A DNA stretch of 59,764 nt from Kamptonema formosum PCC 10802 (GTDB taxonomy: Bacteria; Cyanobacteriota; Cyanobacteriia; Cyanobacteriales; Oscillatoriaceae), in assembly GCF_000332335.1 (NCBI RefSeq), contig NZ_KB235948.1:6436376-6496139 (forward strand). The letters are read 5' to 3'. Positions within the stretch are counted from its first letter, which is position 1; each line of letters begins with the position of its first letter. Positions 45,962-55,926 of the stretch are shown here, one piece after another. The translations under genes were made by a program, and so were the position numbers. The notes beneath the pieces were generated by a model. The model saw only the letters and a list, made by a program, of their open reading frames with translations, ran no database searches and was not told the origin of the DNA.

Positions 45962-46531
45962 TTAAGAGTCATGTTCCTCCGGCGGGAAAATGCCCCGCTT
46001 CTTGCGGGCTTCCATCGCTTTCTCCAGCATTTCTAGCAGTCCGGGCGCTTCTTCTTGCAGGGTGAGCAGCAGCCTCTCTCCGATTTCTTCATCCCCCGGA
46101 TCTACGCCGGTTTCCATCACCTGTTGCAGGCGGGGCATCGCCACATCATCCACAATCTGAATCAAGCCACTCAGGCAGCGGTTGAACTGTCTTTCTGTTA
46201 AAATAGAATCTTCCAAGGGAAATTCAATAATCGCCCGAATTTCTCCATCCGATGGGTCGTACTCCCACTGGAGCATTTTCGTCTCCCAAGAGATGCACAG
46301 CATTGTCTGCAGGATAGCATCTTTATAAGGATGCTCGTGGACTCCTGACAGCACTTGTGGGGCGAAGAGCTTAAAAAATTCCCCGTCCTCATCCAGCTGG
46401 ATCACGATCAGGAAGTCCTCTACATTTTCTGCATAAACTCCCGTAATAATTCGACTATTTTCTTCGTCTAGCTCATATTGCCAACCTTTTGTGTCCAGAT
46501 AGCGGGCAATCTGTTGCAAAGTCGCCCCCAT
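45962..46531 (-). CDS. YbjN / type III secretion chaperone-like domain protein
   Basis: The 189-residue acidic protein begins MGATLQQIARYLDTKGWQYE. Its alternating strands and helices (RIITGVYAENVEDFLIVIQL, MLCISWETKMLQWEYDPSDG, IRAIIEFPLEDSILTERQFN) fit the YbjN/secretion-chaperone-like fold seen in many conserved cyanobacterial proteins. The tail is helical and charged (LLEMLEKAMEARKKRG). Function unknown; a chaperone role is only suggested by fold. A perfect AGGAGG precedes ATG 46531. It is convergent with the pentapeptide membrane protein gene. Confidence 0.8.
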   Translation of the reverse strand: MGATLQQIARYLDTKGWQYELDEENSRIITGVYAENVEDFLIVIQLDEDGEFFKLFAPQVLSGVHEHPYKDAILQTMLCISWETKMLQWEYDPSDGEIRAIIEFPLEDSILTERQFNRCLSGLIQIVDDVAMPRLQQVMETGVDPGDEEIGERLLLTLQEEAPGLLEMLEKAMEARKKRGIFPPEEHDS

Positions 46532-47009
46532 GAAAGCCTCCTGAGTAAAGAAACAAATTTTTATAACGCCAAGATGCCGGTTGCAGCTGTTCTGGGTTAG
46601 ATGGCCAATTTTATTGGATCAAAAATACACGCGAATACAATTTGCCATGCGGTCGCCTGGTATGCTACAATGGAAAGGCGACAACTTCAACTCTACACTG
46701 CAAGCAGTCAGGCCGGTAAAATCACCTTGAATCCCGGTCAGGGATGGAAACAATCATAGCAAAATACTCTCCGCTCCCGTCAGCTGATTGCTGCCGTTTC
46801 GGAATCGGGCGCGGCAGAGAAAGGCGCAGGAATTGCCCCCTTGTTTCCCGCCTTCCTGGCTGTAGCCCGGTGCGGACAGATGCCGGCTGGGCCTGCGCCC
46901 AAGCCACAGGCTGCCAAAAAGCAGGCTGTGAGCGCCCGCAGTTCTCCTCCAGCAAGCATTTCCGTCACTTGGCACACAGCACCGGCAAGTGCGGGGAATT
47001 CACCCAAAG
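46532..47009. other. Intergenic region with solitary CRISPR-repeat-like sequence
   Basis: No confident gene. A frame on the plus strand (46744-47199) overlaps bvdR antisense and has no recognisable features. The 36-base repeat-like element is at 46716-46751. Confidence 0.4.
46716..46751 (-). repeat. Solitary 36-base CRISPR-repeat-like sequence
   Basis: On the minus strand it starts GTTTCCATCCCTGACCGGGA and ends in TTTTAC. The length of 36, the GTTTC start and the central dyad are CRISPR-repeat-like. No second copy at spacer distance and no cas genes, so it is not an array. Related words occur at 4481-4516 and 48118-48152. Confidence 0.4.
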
Positions 47010-48029
47010 CTATTCGCCCACAGAGATAGTTTGGCCCGTTTCAGCTGACCGGCGGGCGGCATCAGCAACTTTCAGGCTGTGGGAGCTAGCGTTGGGTGTC
47101 ACATACAGGGGCGCGCCCTCAATTAAATGGTCGAGCACCATTTTCGTGTCTTTGGCAAACATGCCCCGCCTCGGGCCCACTTCCACCGGCACGCTCTGAT
47201 CGCCGCGCGCGATTCGCCCAACGTCGCCGTCAAAGATCAGGGTGCCGCGATCTCCGTGGGCTTCAAAGACGCGCTCTTCTTTCCAGAAGGTTTCGCCTTT
47301 GCCGTAAACGACGTCCGCGACAGCGCCGCTGGTGAAGCGCAACTGGGCAGCGCACAGACAGGCGGTGAAATAGGGCGGGTTTGCGGCGCGCCCGGGGGCG
47401 TCCCAAAACCGGGCCTGACAGCTGACTGTGGCCACAGTGCCAAACAGGTCTGTGAGCCGGTGGACTCGGGAAAGGGCACCGGCGAGGGGAAAGCCAAACA
47501 GGTCGGGCTGGTAAGTCCAGCGGCGGGGTGCAGGTCGCTGGGGGCTGAGGGTGCAGTAGCGGGCGTAAAAAACTTCCCCAAGTTCGGGCAAGGATTTTAC
47601 TGCAGCTTGGTGCACCCCGCCGAGAAGTTCAATGTGCTCGACGTGCAGCAGCAAGCCGGCGCTCTCGGCCAAAGCAATCAGTGCAAAGGCCTCAGCGGGA
47701 TCTAGGGAGAGGGGGTATTCCACCACCACATGCTTGCCTGCGTCCAGCGCCGCCCGGGCTATCGCGCCGTGATCCCGACTGACAGTAGAAACGATCGCCA
47801 GATCGAGATCCTCGCGCTCCACCAGCTTGCGCCAGGAGACGGCGGCTTCAGCCCCGAAGGTTTGGCTGAACGCCTCAGTTTTTTCTGGCGTGTGACCGGC
47901 AACCGCCACCAGAGTGGCTCTCGGATCGGCAAGCAAAGCTTCGGCACGCAGCTTGGCGGCGTAGCCGGTGCCGGCGAGCCCCACCCGAATGGGCGAGCCT
48001 AAGGCGGCAATTAAGGGTTTTTGAGGCAT
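47010..48029 (-). CDS. bvdR: Biliverdin reductase BvdR (Gfo/Idh/MocA family)
   Basis: BvdR reduces biliverdin IX-alpha to bilirubin with NADPH in the cytosol. The 339-residue protein has a Rossmann dinucleotide-binding start (VGLAGTGYAAKLRAEALLAD) and the motif GKHVVVEYPLSLDP. It then carries the stretch that marks the cyanobacterial enzyme: LLHVEHIELLGGVHQA, GEVFYARY, RWTYQPDLFGFPL, TDLFGTV, HGDRGTLIF and a PLYV segment near the end. This pattern matches the Synechocystis BvdR type as I remember it, rather than a generic sugar dehydrogenase. It is a single gene, on the same strand as the biliverdin-type phytochrome 3.8 kb downstream. Confidence 0.85.
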   Translation of the reverse strand: MPQKPLIAALGSPIRVGLAGTGYAAKLRAEALLADPRATLVAVAGHTPEKTEAFSQTFGAEAAVSWRKLVEREDLDLAIVSTVSRDHGAIARAALDAGKHVVVEYPLSLDPAEAFALIALAESAGLLLHVEHIELLGGVHQAAVKSLPELGEVFYARYCTLSPQRPAPRRWTYQPDLFGFPLAGALSRVHRLTDLFGTVATVSCQARFWDAPGRAANPPYFTACLCAAQLRFTSGAVADVVYGKGETFWKEERVFEAHGDRGTLIFDGDVGRIARGDQSVPVEVGPRRGMFAKDTKMVLDHLIEGAPLYVTPNASSHSLKVADAARRSAETGQTISVGE

Positions 48030-48336
48030 TTTTGGGCCTGGAGTGCGAGTTTTTGGGTTTGTGTGCCAGCTTCAGTCCCGTTTCCGGGATTCACGGGTCT
48101 TGACGTCTTTTTTCTTTTTTTCAATTCCTGGCAGGGATTTGTGCTAACCCATACAGCTGGGTTTGCATCATAGCACATTCCCCGACTGTGCTTGCATTCG
48201 ACCGGGGGTGAAAATTGCCACACCCATGCACCAGCGCCTCCGGCGTCCAGTGGCACGGGCAGCACCCGGCGACACGGCCCCAGTCCGGGTGGGCCGGGCC
48301 ACCCCACCAAGTATAAGCAATCCAGATTAAATTAGA

Positions 48337-48365
48337 AAAAGTTATAACTTTTCCCATTGGGAAAA
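48337..48365 (+). promoter_or_regulatory. Paired palindromes upstream of ferredoxin 1
   Basis: A perfect palindrome AAAAGTTATAACTTTT (48337-48352) overlaps a second inverted repeat TTTTCCC-ATT-GGGAAAA (48349-48365). Together they could bind a dimeric regulator or switch between two hairpins. They lie about 150 bp before the ATG. Confidence 0.6.
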
Positions 48366-48477
48366 GTGGCCACTCAGTGTTGCGGTGGGGATTTTTTCCC
48401 CTACTATCAAAAATGAAGCGCACCTAAGAGCGTGCCGCCGGCTTAAATCTCGCCCGCGAGCCAGCATTAGGTAAACT

Positions 48478-48483
48478 TATAAT
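48478..48483 (+). promoter_or_regulatory. Candidate -10 box of ferredoxin 1
   Basis: A perfect TATAAT occupies the place where units 2-4 have TATACT. The matching -35 (TTGGAG in the other units) is not conserved here. A GAGAGGA ribosome-binding site follows before ATG 48512. Confidence 0.6.
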
Positions 48484-48511
48484 TTACGCGATGACTTGAG
48501 AGGAACGCTGC

Positions 48512-48811
48512 ATGGCAACGTACAAGGTGACGTTAATCAACGAAAAAGAAGGGCTCAACGAAACGATTGAAGTGCCCGACGACGAGTACATTCTGGATGC
48601 TGCAGAAGCTGCTGGACTGGATCTGCCCTACTCCTGTCGCGCCGGGGCTTGCTCCACCTGTGCCGGCAAGATCAAAGAGGGCACAGTAAACCAGACTGAC
48701 CAGTCTTTCTTGGATGACGATCAAATTGAAGCTGGCTATGTCTTGACCTGCGTTGCATACCCCACATCTGACTGCACCATCGCAACTCACCAAGAAGAAG
48801 AACTGTACTAA
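48512..48811 (+). CDS. [2Fe-2S] ferredoxin 1 of the array (PetF type)
   Basis: This soluble plant-type ferredoxin carries electrons from photosystem I to FNR and other acceptors. It has 99 residues; the cluster cysteines are C42, C47, C50 ([13 protein letters not shown]) and C80 ([12 protein letters not shown]). The acidic start ([20 protein letters not shown]) and the C-terminal EEELY, important for FNR contact in the family, are intact. The ribosome-binding site is GAGAGGA. It is the first of four paralogues, each with its own promoter region. Confidence 0.95.
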   Translation: MATYKVTLINEKEGLNETIEVPDDEYILDAAEAAGLDLPYSCRAGACSTCAGKIKEGTVNQTDQSFLDDDQIEAGYVLTCVAYPTSDCTIATHQEEELY

Positions 48812-49485
48812 AAGTGTTCCCTCCCGGGCGCGAAAGGACGAAAGTCCACTCCCGCCCCTTGTCTTTCAGCCCCCACGCCGACAGGGATGAGCACCCGCCG
48901 TAAAGCCTTGAGTCTTTATACGGATGCCATCTTTGACCCCGGCAGGGAATCCTACTGTATAGAGACTTCTGGAGCGGGGGCGTCGTGGGGCGTCCCTGAT
49001 TCCTTTTGATACCTCTCGCGAGACTGGAATGGCGATCGCGTGGGATGTTCCTGAAAGTTCTGGGGGATATGGCCTCTATCACTTTTAACGGTGATAGTGC
49101 CATCGTTGCACTGTCCGGAGATTCCCGGACAAATGTCGCGTAAATTTATCAGAAATTCTTCCCTTTCTGGCAAGGGAAGGAACAAACTAGCGCCAGCGTT
49201 CGCTCCCTCACCCACAGCTGCGCCGCAGTCGGTGCACCCAAAAATTGCCAGCTGCGCCGAATGGTGATACAATGCAGGTTCTGCGCTCTGAGTGCCGGCA
49301 GAGCATAAGCTGAGAGCAGGGGGGCTCGCTCGATCCATTTTGCCTGGGCTGTGACAGCCAGGTGGACGGGTGCCGGGCTCCTAGAAGGCACCTGGAAGCG
49401 CTACGCAGCCTACGACAAGGCCCCAGTACGGGCGGGCCCAGGCCATACAGCCCCCGAACGTATAAGCAATTGAGATTAAATTAGA

Positions 49486-49514
49486 AAAAGTTATAACTTT
49501 TCCCATTGGGAAAA
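49486..49514 (+). promoter_or_regulatory. Paired palindromes upstream of ferredoxin 2
   Basis: Same two overlapping inverted repeats as unit 1, unchanged: AAAAGTTATAACTTTT (49486-49501) and TTTTCCC-ATT-GGGAAAA (49498-49514). Confidence 0.6.
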
Positions 49515-49603
49515 TCTGTGTGCTGAGTGTTGCCAGGTGGAGCTTTTCCCGTACTATAAGAAATGTGGCGCACCTAAAAGCATGCCGCCGGCTTAATCGG
49601 GCC

Positions 49604-49632
49604 TTGGAGCAGCCATTAGGGAAATTTATACT
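49604..49632 (+). promoter_or_regulatory. Promoter of ferredoxin 2
   Basis: -35 TTGGAG (49604-49609), 17-bp spacer, -10 TATACT (49627-49632), then GAGAGGAG before ATG 49661. Conserved in units 3 and 4. Confidence 0.75.
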
Positions 49633-49648
49633 TTACACGATGACTTGA

Positions 49649-49960
<312 letters not shown>

Positions 49961-50554
49961 AGAGTGCCCCACACCGGGCGCGAAAGGAAGAAAGTCCACT
50001 CCCGCCCCTTGTCTTTGGCACCCCACGCCGACAGGGATGAGCACCCGCCGCAACGCTTTGAGTTTTTAAACGGATGCCTTCTTTGACGCCGGCTCTTAAT
50101 TCAACTGTATAGACACTTCTGGAGCGGGGGCGTCGTGGGACGTCCCTGATTCCTTTTGGTATCTTTTAACGGCGAGTCAACTGGCAATGCCCAGAGGAGT
50201 CGCCCACCTGCTATGGCTGGGCTCAGATAGAGCACAAGGCTTTTTGATTCCTGCGCCCATGTCACGCTCAGCTTACAAACTAGCGCCAGCTTTCGCTCCC
50301 TCACCCACTGCTGCCCCGCAGTCGGTGCACCCAAAACTTGCCGAGTGCGCCAAAAGGTGATAAAATATAGCATCTGCGCTCTGAGTGCCGGCACAGCAGA
50401 AGCTCAGAGACAGCGGGCTCGCTCGACCCATTTTGCCTGGGCTGTCGCAGCCGGCTCGACGGGTGCCCGGCACCTGGAAGCGGCGCGCACCCCACGACAC
50501 GGCCCCAGTGCGGGCGGGCCCGGGCCACCACACGAACGATAAGCAATCAAGATT

Positions 50555-50590
50555 AAATTAGAAAAACTTATAAGAAATCCCATTGGGACA
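50555..50590 (+). promoter_or_regulatory. Eroded palindromes upstream of ferredoxin 3
   Basis: The block GATTAAATTAG is kept, but the following bases read AAAACTTATAAGAAATCCCA then TTGGGACA, so the first palindrome is broken and the second shortened. If the palindromes bind a regulator, this copy may respond differently. Confidence 0.5.
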
Positions 50591-50680
50591 AGTGCCCGCG
50601 CTCGTGTTGCGGTGCCGATTTTTTCCCGTACTATCAAAAATGAAGCGTACCTGAGAGCGTGCCGCCGGCTTAATCGGGCC

Positions 50681-50709
50681 TTGGAGCAGCCATTAGGGAA
50701 ATTTATACT
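50681..50709 (+). promoter_or_regulatory. Promoter of ferredoxin 3
   Basis: -35 TTGGAG (50681-50686), 17-bp spacer, -10 TATACT (50704-50709), then GAGAGGA before ATG 50738. Confidence 0.75.
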
Positions 50710-50725
50710 TTACCCAATGACTTGA

Positions 50726-51040
<315 letters not shown>

Positions 51041-51758
51041 ACGTATTCCCTCCCTCCGCGCGCCCAAGAAATTCAGCCCGGATGATCTCACCTGGCAAAA
51101 CTTTAAGTCTTTAAACGGAAGCCTTCTTTAACCGGCGCTCTTAATTGAATTTTTCAGAGACTTCCGGAGCCGGTTCGTCCTGTGGCGTCCCCGATTTTTT
51201 CCTGTCCTGTCAGGTAAATTTGCGGATCTCCGGATGAATCGTCTATCTGCAATCCTGGCGCTCAGATCAATTAATGGCCTGCGCCACCTCTAGACTGACG
51301 CGCCACAGCAAGGGCGAAGGGATACCCCAGCCCTGCATCAGGGAGCCCGACTAATGGGAAAGTCGTAAAATTGTCAGGCTGAACGTCAGGCTGAACAAAG
51401 CGAAGCAATATTCGGTTAAATACTTACACTATATCAGAACTGAGCGCTAGCTAGGGTTGTATTATAGCATAAAAGTAATTAAAAGTAATTAAACGAACTT
51501 AATGTCAAGTGACCTGCTTGGGGGCTTGGCGCGCCTGTCAGGGAAGAAACAGCGCCGGGTGCCGGTGGCCAGCTCCCTGACCCAGAGCGCTGGCGCGCTT
51601 GCGTGCCGGCACAGCAGAAGCCAAAAATGCCGGTCGCGCTTTGCGCCGGTGGGACTGACGCCGGCCTGTTCGCGGGACATGCCCCAGGACACGGCCCCAG
51701 TCCGGGCTGGCCAGGGCCACACAGCCCCGAACGTATAAGCAATTGAGATTAAATTAGA

Positions 51759-51787
51759 AAAAGTTATAACTTTTCCCGTTGGGAAAA
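51759..51787 (+). promoter_or_regulatory. Paired palindromes upstream of ferredoxin 4
   Basis: AAAAGTTATAACTTTT (51759-51774) and TTTTCCC-GTT-GGGAAAA (51771-51787). The arms are unchanged and only the loop base differs from units 1 and 2, as expected if the arms are under selection. Confidence 0.6.
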
Positions 51788-51876
51788 TCTGCGCCCTGAG
51801 TGTTGCCAGGTGGATCTTTTCCCGTAATATCAGAAATGTTGCGCACCTAAAAGCATGCTGCCGGCTTAATCGGGCC

Positions 51877-51905
51877 TTGGAGCAGCCATTAGGTAAATTT
51901 ATACT
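51877..51905 (+). promoter_or_regulatory. Promoter of ferredoxin 4
   Basis: -35 TTGGAG (51877-51882), 17-bp spacer, -10 TATACT (51900-51905), then GAGAGGA before ATG 51934. Confidence 0.75.
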
Positions 51906-51933
51906 TTACGCGATTACTTGAGAGGAACAGTGC

Positions 51934-52236
51934 ATGGCAAAAACTTACAAGGTTACGTTAATCAACGAAGCTGAAGGGCTGAACACGACCATTGAAGTGC
52001 CCGACGACCAGTACATTGTGGATGCTGCTGAGGAACAAGACATCGATCTGCCCTACTCCTGTCGCGCCGGTGCTTGCTCCACTTGTGCTGGCAAGCTCAA
52101 AGAGGGGACAGTGGACCAGTCCGACCAGTCTTTCTTGGATGACGACCAAATTGAAGCTGGGTTTGTCTTGACCTGCGTTGCTAAGCCCACCTCTGACTGC
52201 ACTATCCTCACTCACCAAGAGGAAGAAATCTCGTAA
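51934..52236 (+). CDS. [2Fe-2S] ferredoxin 4 of the array (PetF type, divergent C terminus)
   Basis: 100 residues with an intact cluster motif ([25 protein letters not shown]). It differs from the others in [15 protein letters not shown] lysine replaces tyrosine after the last cluster cysteine (CVAKPT for CVAYPT), and the end is EEEIS rather than EEELY. The conserved C-terminal aromatic residue is therefore missing. In photosynthetic ferredoxins that end takes part in FNR interaction, so this copy may serve another partner. Confidence 0.94.
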   Translation: MAKTYKVTLINEAEGLNTTIEVPDDQYIVDAAEEQDIDLPYSCRAGACSTCAGKLKEGTVDQSDQSFLDDDQIEAGFVLTCVAKPTSDCTILTHQEEEIS

Positions 52237-52743
52237 AGAGTTGTCCCCACCGAGCGCGCAAGGGAAGAAATTCAACTCGCGTCCCTTGTCTTCTAGACCG
52301 CACCATACAGGGACGATCTCCCACTGCAATCGTTTGAGTCTTTAAACGGATGTCTTCTTAGACCGGCACTGGGAATTGAATTTTTTTCTGGCTTCAGGAG
52401 CGGGGGCGTCGTGTGGCGTCCCCGATTCTTTTGGCCCTCCTTTCAGAGCCGTTTAATAATATCCGGATGAATCGCTCATCTGCAAGTCTTGAGGGCCGGG
52501 TTGTAAATCTGAGAGGCCGGGCTGCTTTGGGCTGGAATAGAACGCCGGTTTTCCCCGTCAAATGCCAGCTTAGCTCCCGAAAGGGCAGCCAAACCGCACC
52601 GGAACTCCCGAGCGTATCTTGCCATACCAGAAACCGGGTTTCTTTGCAAGGGAGCAGCGAAAATTTAGCCTTCTAGCCGGCGGTCTGCCACCGGCGACGG
52701 CCCCCGGTTTGGCAGTGCACAGGAGCAATACAAGACTCGCTCT
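52237..52743. other. Downstream flank of the ferredoxin array
   Basis: The first 240 bases are the downstream part of unit 4. The rest has no recognisable gene; a GAAACCGGGTTTCTTTG word near 52631 is a half copy of the dispersed palindrome. Confidence 0.5.
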
Positions 52744-54438
52744 CTAGAACTGCGGGTCGCGCCAAAAGGTAATCGAATCGCTAAGCGGAAGGATTTGGGT
52801 GCCCGGATAGTAGAAGCTGAGAATGCGCTCGCTGGGCCACCCCATTTTAGCGAGCTTGTAAGAGCCGATTTGACTCATGCCGACGCCATGCCCGAATCCC
52901 CCGCCAACAAAAGCGTAGCCCTTCAGGCTTTTGCTGTCCTTGCTGTCCTTGCTGTCCTTTTTGTACACCGGCTCGACATAGAACAGAGTGCTCAAAGGCG
53001 CATAAAAAGCCCTGAGAATCTCGTCTTTTTCCAGTTCAACAGTGCCTGCGTCGGTTTGCACTGTCATGTTCAGAGCCCGACCGCTTCTGGAGCGCTGCAC
53101 CACCTGGATCTGCTGAATAGTTTTAAAGTTGGCCAGGGGATGTTTTTTATCCTCCAGATAGCGCCTCAAGTCTTTGTTCATATTTTCCAGAGAGCTCTCC
53201 TCGCGCCAGCGGAATAGCTCCTTGCCTTCCTCATTAAATCCCTTCTTGAGGCTGATAAACCGCCGGAAGTTCTCTTCGTTTTCTAAACTCTGGCCCGACA
53301 GGTCCCAAACATTGCTAGTAGGGGCGTCTATCACGGTTTGCAGGTAAGGGCGCTCCGGACCGTGCCAGATGTCGCTAAAGGGAGCGGTGACGCCGCCGCT
53401 AGTTGAATAGTACAGGGCGTCAACCAGCTCGTTTTTATAGGTCAGCACCTTGCCGGCGGTGGCGGCGACTGCTCGGTCGGCATCCGCCCAAGTGCCGGTC
53501 AGTCCTTTATAAACCTGGCAGTTCGTATTAGCACATATCTGGTAGCCATCGGTGGCAAACCGGCGCAAGTTCCGCAGCACATAGGTGCGAGCCAGAATGG
53601 CCTGCGCTTCTACCGACGCATAGGGGGCCTCGCCCCCTATCTCATGGGGGACGACGCCGCGCAGATAGGTTTCTAGCGGCACTTGGTTCACCAGGGTGTA
53701 GGTGCCATAGGCGTTTGGCTGCAGGCGCAGAATTCCTGGATACAGGCGCTCCGACTTTTTGTCTTTGCCTTCCTTGAACTGAATCCTGCCGGTGCCGGCG
53801 GTTATCTCCAACTGCGGTGCGCTGTAGCGCTTGCCGCTCACAGTCCAAGTCGGTGCCGGTGCCTGCTCAACGATGTTCGTCTCCAGGTATGCCTTTTTAT
53901 CCCCCTGCGCTTGCAGGCTCTGCAGCAGCAACCGCCGCACCAAGGGGCTGCTGTATGCGTCGCGCTTGGCCCACACCTGCCACCGGCGCGGTTGGGCAAT
54001 TTCTACCTCAATCCCTTTGGCCCGCCACTGGGTTGCTGTTTCTTCCGCACTCTCAAAGCTGCGGTAGGTGCCCAGCACCAGGCGCTCGTCCACCCCCTTT
54101 GAGGGCAGCGGCTCCATCTGGATTTCCAGCTTGACTTCGCTGGCTTTTACAGACACCGGCTCACCGTTGCTGTTGAAGTTCAGCGTCAGCCGGTCTCCCC
54201 ACCGCGCTTTCAGCGTCAGCTCGTCGTTTGGTTTCGCCCCGAAACGCTGCACCACCCCCACTTGCAGCTCTATATCTCTGGGCGTCTGCGCCGGCGCGAG
54301 GCTGCCGGTCAGTCCCAGCAGCCACAATGACGAAATCGCGGTTCCTGACAGATAGGTTAACCACTTGCCGGTGCTGGCGCGGCGCTTGGGTTGGATTGGC
54401 ACAACAATCTGCGTCAAGGCGTCACCTGTTTGCTGCAT
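52744..54438 (-). CDS. SpoIID/LytB-domain protein, exported
   Basis: SpoIID-type proteins are lytic transglycosylases or amidase enhancers acting on peptidoglycan. The protein (564 residues from ATG 54438; GTG 54450 possible) has an N-terminal membrane segment (LTYLSGTAISSLWLLGLTGSLA, about 30-50). A SPOR-like part follows (LVLGTYRSFESAEETATQWR, about 120-165), then the SpoIID core: VPLETYLRGVVPHEIGGEAP, EAQAILARTYVLRN, YYSTSGGVTAPFSDIW and GGGFGHGVGMSQIGSYKLA. A run KKDSKDSKDSKS near residue 505 is encoded by a three-copy 9-bp repeat, an in-frame micro-expansion on a surface loop. It stands alone between the ferredoxin array and the stress genes. Confidence 0.9.
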   Translation of the reverse strand: MQQTGDALTQIVVPIQPKRRASTGKWLTYLSGTAISSLWLLGLTGSLAPAQTPRDIELQVGVVQRFGAKPNDELTLKARWGDRLTLNFNSNGEPVSVKASEVKLEIQMEPLPSKGVDERLVLGTYRSFESAEETATQWRAKGIEVEIAQPRRWQVWAKRDAYSSPLVRRLLLQSLQAQGDKKAYLETNIVEQAPAPTWTVSGKRYSAPQLEITAGTGRIQFKEGKDKKSERLYPGILRLQPNAYGTYTLVNQVPLETYLRGVVPHEIGGEAPYASVEAQAILARTYVLRNLRRFATDGYQICANTNCQVYKGLTGTWADADRAVAATAGKVLTYKNELVDALYYSTSGGVTAPFSDIWHGPERPYLQTVIDAPTSNVWDLSGQSLENEENFRRFISLKKGFNEEGKELFRWREESSLENMNKDLRRYLEDKKHPLANFKTIQQIQVVQRSRSGRALNMTVQTDAGTVELEKDEILRAFYAPLSTLFYVEPVYKKDSKDSKDSKSLKGYAFVGGGFGHGVGMSQIGSYKLAKMGWPSERILSFYYPGTQILPLSDSITFWRDPQF

Positions 54439-54781
54439 GGACTGTCTCACAAAAACCCTTCTTTGGATAGAAGGGGGATTCCTGGGGCGCTCTCACACCA
54501 CCTTAATATAAATTAAACGCTTGCGGCAAGATGCATGCGCTGTGTCTCCTGTAACACTCCCCTCCCAAGTTCTGCTGAAAAATCAGCCCACCCCAATGCT
54601 CGGCCACCGGCTGCCGGTGGCGCGTTACAGGCATTATACGCCACCAGCACTTAAATTTTCCCTAAATTCATTAAACGGATAACAGGCCCGGCTTTCTCCG
54701 GTCAGGATTTCTTGACTGCCGCTGGGCAAGTTGAAGTCATTACGAGTATGATTAAGAGAGATGAGGAGATGGAGATGGGCC
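54439..54781. other. Intergenic region between divergent spoIID-like and srx genes
   Basis: No gene. Promoters of both genes must lie here; I could not assign boxes with confidence. Confidence 0.4.
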
Positions 54782-55042
54782 ATGAGGATTGAGGAAATTC
54801 CCCTAAAAGAGATTCGCCGCCCCCTGCCGAGAGAGAATGACCAAGCCAAGGTAGCCGCCTTGATGCAGTCCATTAAAGAAATCGGACTGCTCGAACCGAT
54901 TGATGTCCTGGAAGTCGATGGACAGTTCTACGGCTTTTCTGGCTGCCACCGGTTCGAGGCAGTGCAGCGCCTGGGTTACGAGACGATTCGCTGCAAAGTC
55001 CGCCGCGCCACCCGTTCCGTGCTCGCCAGCCACCTGGCCTGA
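54782..55042 (+). CDS. srx: Sulfiredoxin Srx
   Basis: Sulfiredoxin uses ATP to reduce over-oxidised (sulfinic) 2-Cys peroxiredoxins. The 86-residue protein has the ParB/Srx fold: [40 protein letters not shown] and the catalytic motif [14 protein letters not shown] with its single cysteine. ATG 54782 follows GGAGATGG, a good ribosome-binding site; the frame opens at 54761 but the family start is clear. It is the first of three same-strand oxidative-stress genes (srx, dps, catalase), with 128 bp to dps. Confidence 0.92.
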   Translation: MRIEEIPLKEIRRPLPRENDQAKVAALMQSIKEIGLLEPIDVLEVDGQFYGFSGCHRFEAVQRLGYETIRCKVRRATRSVLASHLA

Positions 55043-55170
55043 GATCCCGCGATGCGGCTGGCGGGCCGGTCATGCAAATTAGAAGCAGACTATTTCAGCG
55101 CCGCCAGCCACACAAGCCGGTGAACTTTATAGTGAAAAGAGACAACCTTATTCAGCTTCAAAACAAATCC

Positions 55171-55641
55171 ATGAAAATAGACATCGGAATTGACGAAAAG
55201 ACGAGATATGAAATTGCCGAGGGGCTGTCGAGGCTCCTGGCTGACACCTACACGCTATACCTCAAAACACATAACTTTCACTGGAACGTCACCGGCCCAA
55301 TGTTCCAAACCCTGCACCTGATGTTTGAGACGCAGTACACCGAACTGAGCGCAGCAGTGGACGTGATTGCCGAGCGGATCAGGGCTTTGGGCTTTCCCGC
55401 GCCCGGCACTTACAGCGACTTCACCCGGTTAAGCTCGATTCAAGAGACTGCCGGTGTGCCCAAAGCAGAGGAGATGATCCGGCTGCTTGTGGAAGGGCAA
55501 GAAGCCGTAGTGCGGACTGCGCGGTCAATTTTCCCCAAAGTGGATGAGGCCAATGACGAGCCCACCGCAGACTTGCTGACCCAGCGGATGCAAGTGCACG
55601 AAAAAACCGCCTGGATGCTCAGAAGCTTGCTACAAGAGTAA
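55171..55641 (+). CDS. dps: Dps-family ferritin-like protein
   Basis: Dps proteins form dodecamers that oxidise and store iron with hydrogen peroxide, protecting DNA. The 156-residue product shows [20 protein letters not shown] and [20 protein letters not shown], the His and Asp/Glu residues of the inter-subunit ferroxidase site, followed by the long helices typical of the family. ATG 55171 gives the family-like N terminus; earlier in-frame starts (GTG 55132, ATG 55072) would add a basic N-terminal tail, which some Dps proteins use for DNA binding, so the start is not settled. Confidence 0.92.
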   Translation: MKIDIGIDEKTRYEIAEGLSRLLADTYTLYLKTHNFHWNVTGPMFQTLHLMFETQYTELSAAVDVIAERIRALGFPAPGTYSDFTRLSSIQETAGVPKAEEMIRLLVEGQEAVVRTARSIFPKVDEANDEPTADLLTQRMQVHEKTAWMLRSLLQE

Positions 55642-55688
55642 AAACCAGCCAGCTTAAGTTTCAGGTGTCAGGTGTCGCGTGGTATCCA

Positions 55689-55717
55689 GAAACCCGGTTT
55701 TAAAGAAACCGGGTTTC
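55689..55717. repeat. GAAACCCGGTTT palindrome, shorter copy
   Basis: GAAACCCGGTTT-TAAA-GAAACCGGGTTTC, related to 40807-40839 and 57609-57641. It lies 48 bp after dps and could also end its transcript. Confidence 0.8.
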
Positions 55718-55926
55718 AAAAGCCCTTACCCTTAGAAGCCTTATCCCTCGTTCCCAGGCCGTGCCTGGGAACGCGCCTCTGAAGGCTCTGCCTCCTTTTT
55801 TCAATAAGCATATTAAAAGCGTAACAGCTTACCATACCCTTAGAAGCCTTGGCTGCTGAGAAGTTTTACTCATGGGCACAAGTCCGGAAGTTCCGATTTT
55901 TTCCAAACTTTTATTGACATTTTACC

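Larger units (their letters stand above)
48030..48511. other. Upstream region of the first ferredoxin gene
   Basis: Contains a weak CRISPR-repeat-like word (about 48118-48152) and, from about 48260, the start of the repeated ferredoxin unit with its paired palindromes. Confidence 0.5.

Noticed and set aside
46744-47199. 151-codon plus-strand frame overlapping bvdR
   Set aside because: Cys/Pro/Arg-rich and antisense to a clear family member; a shadow frame.
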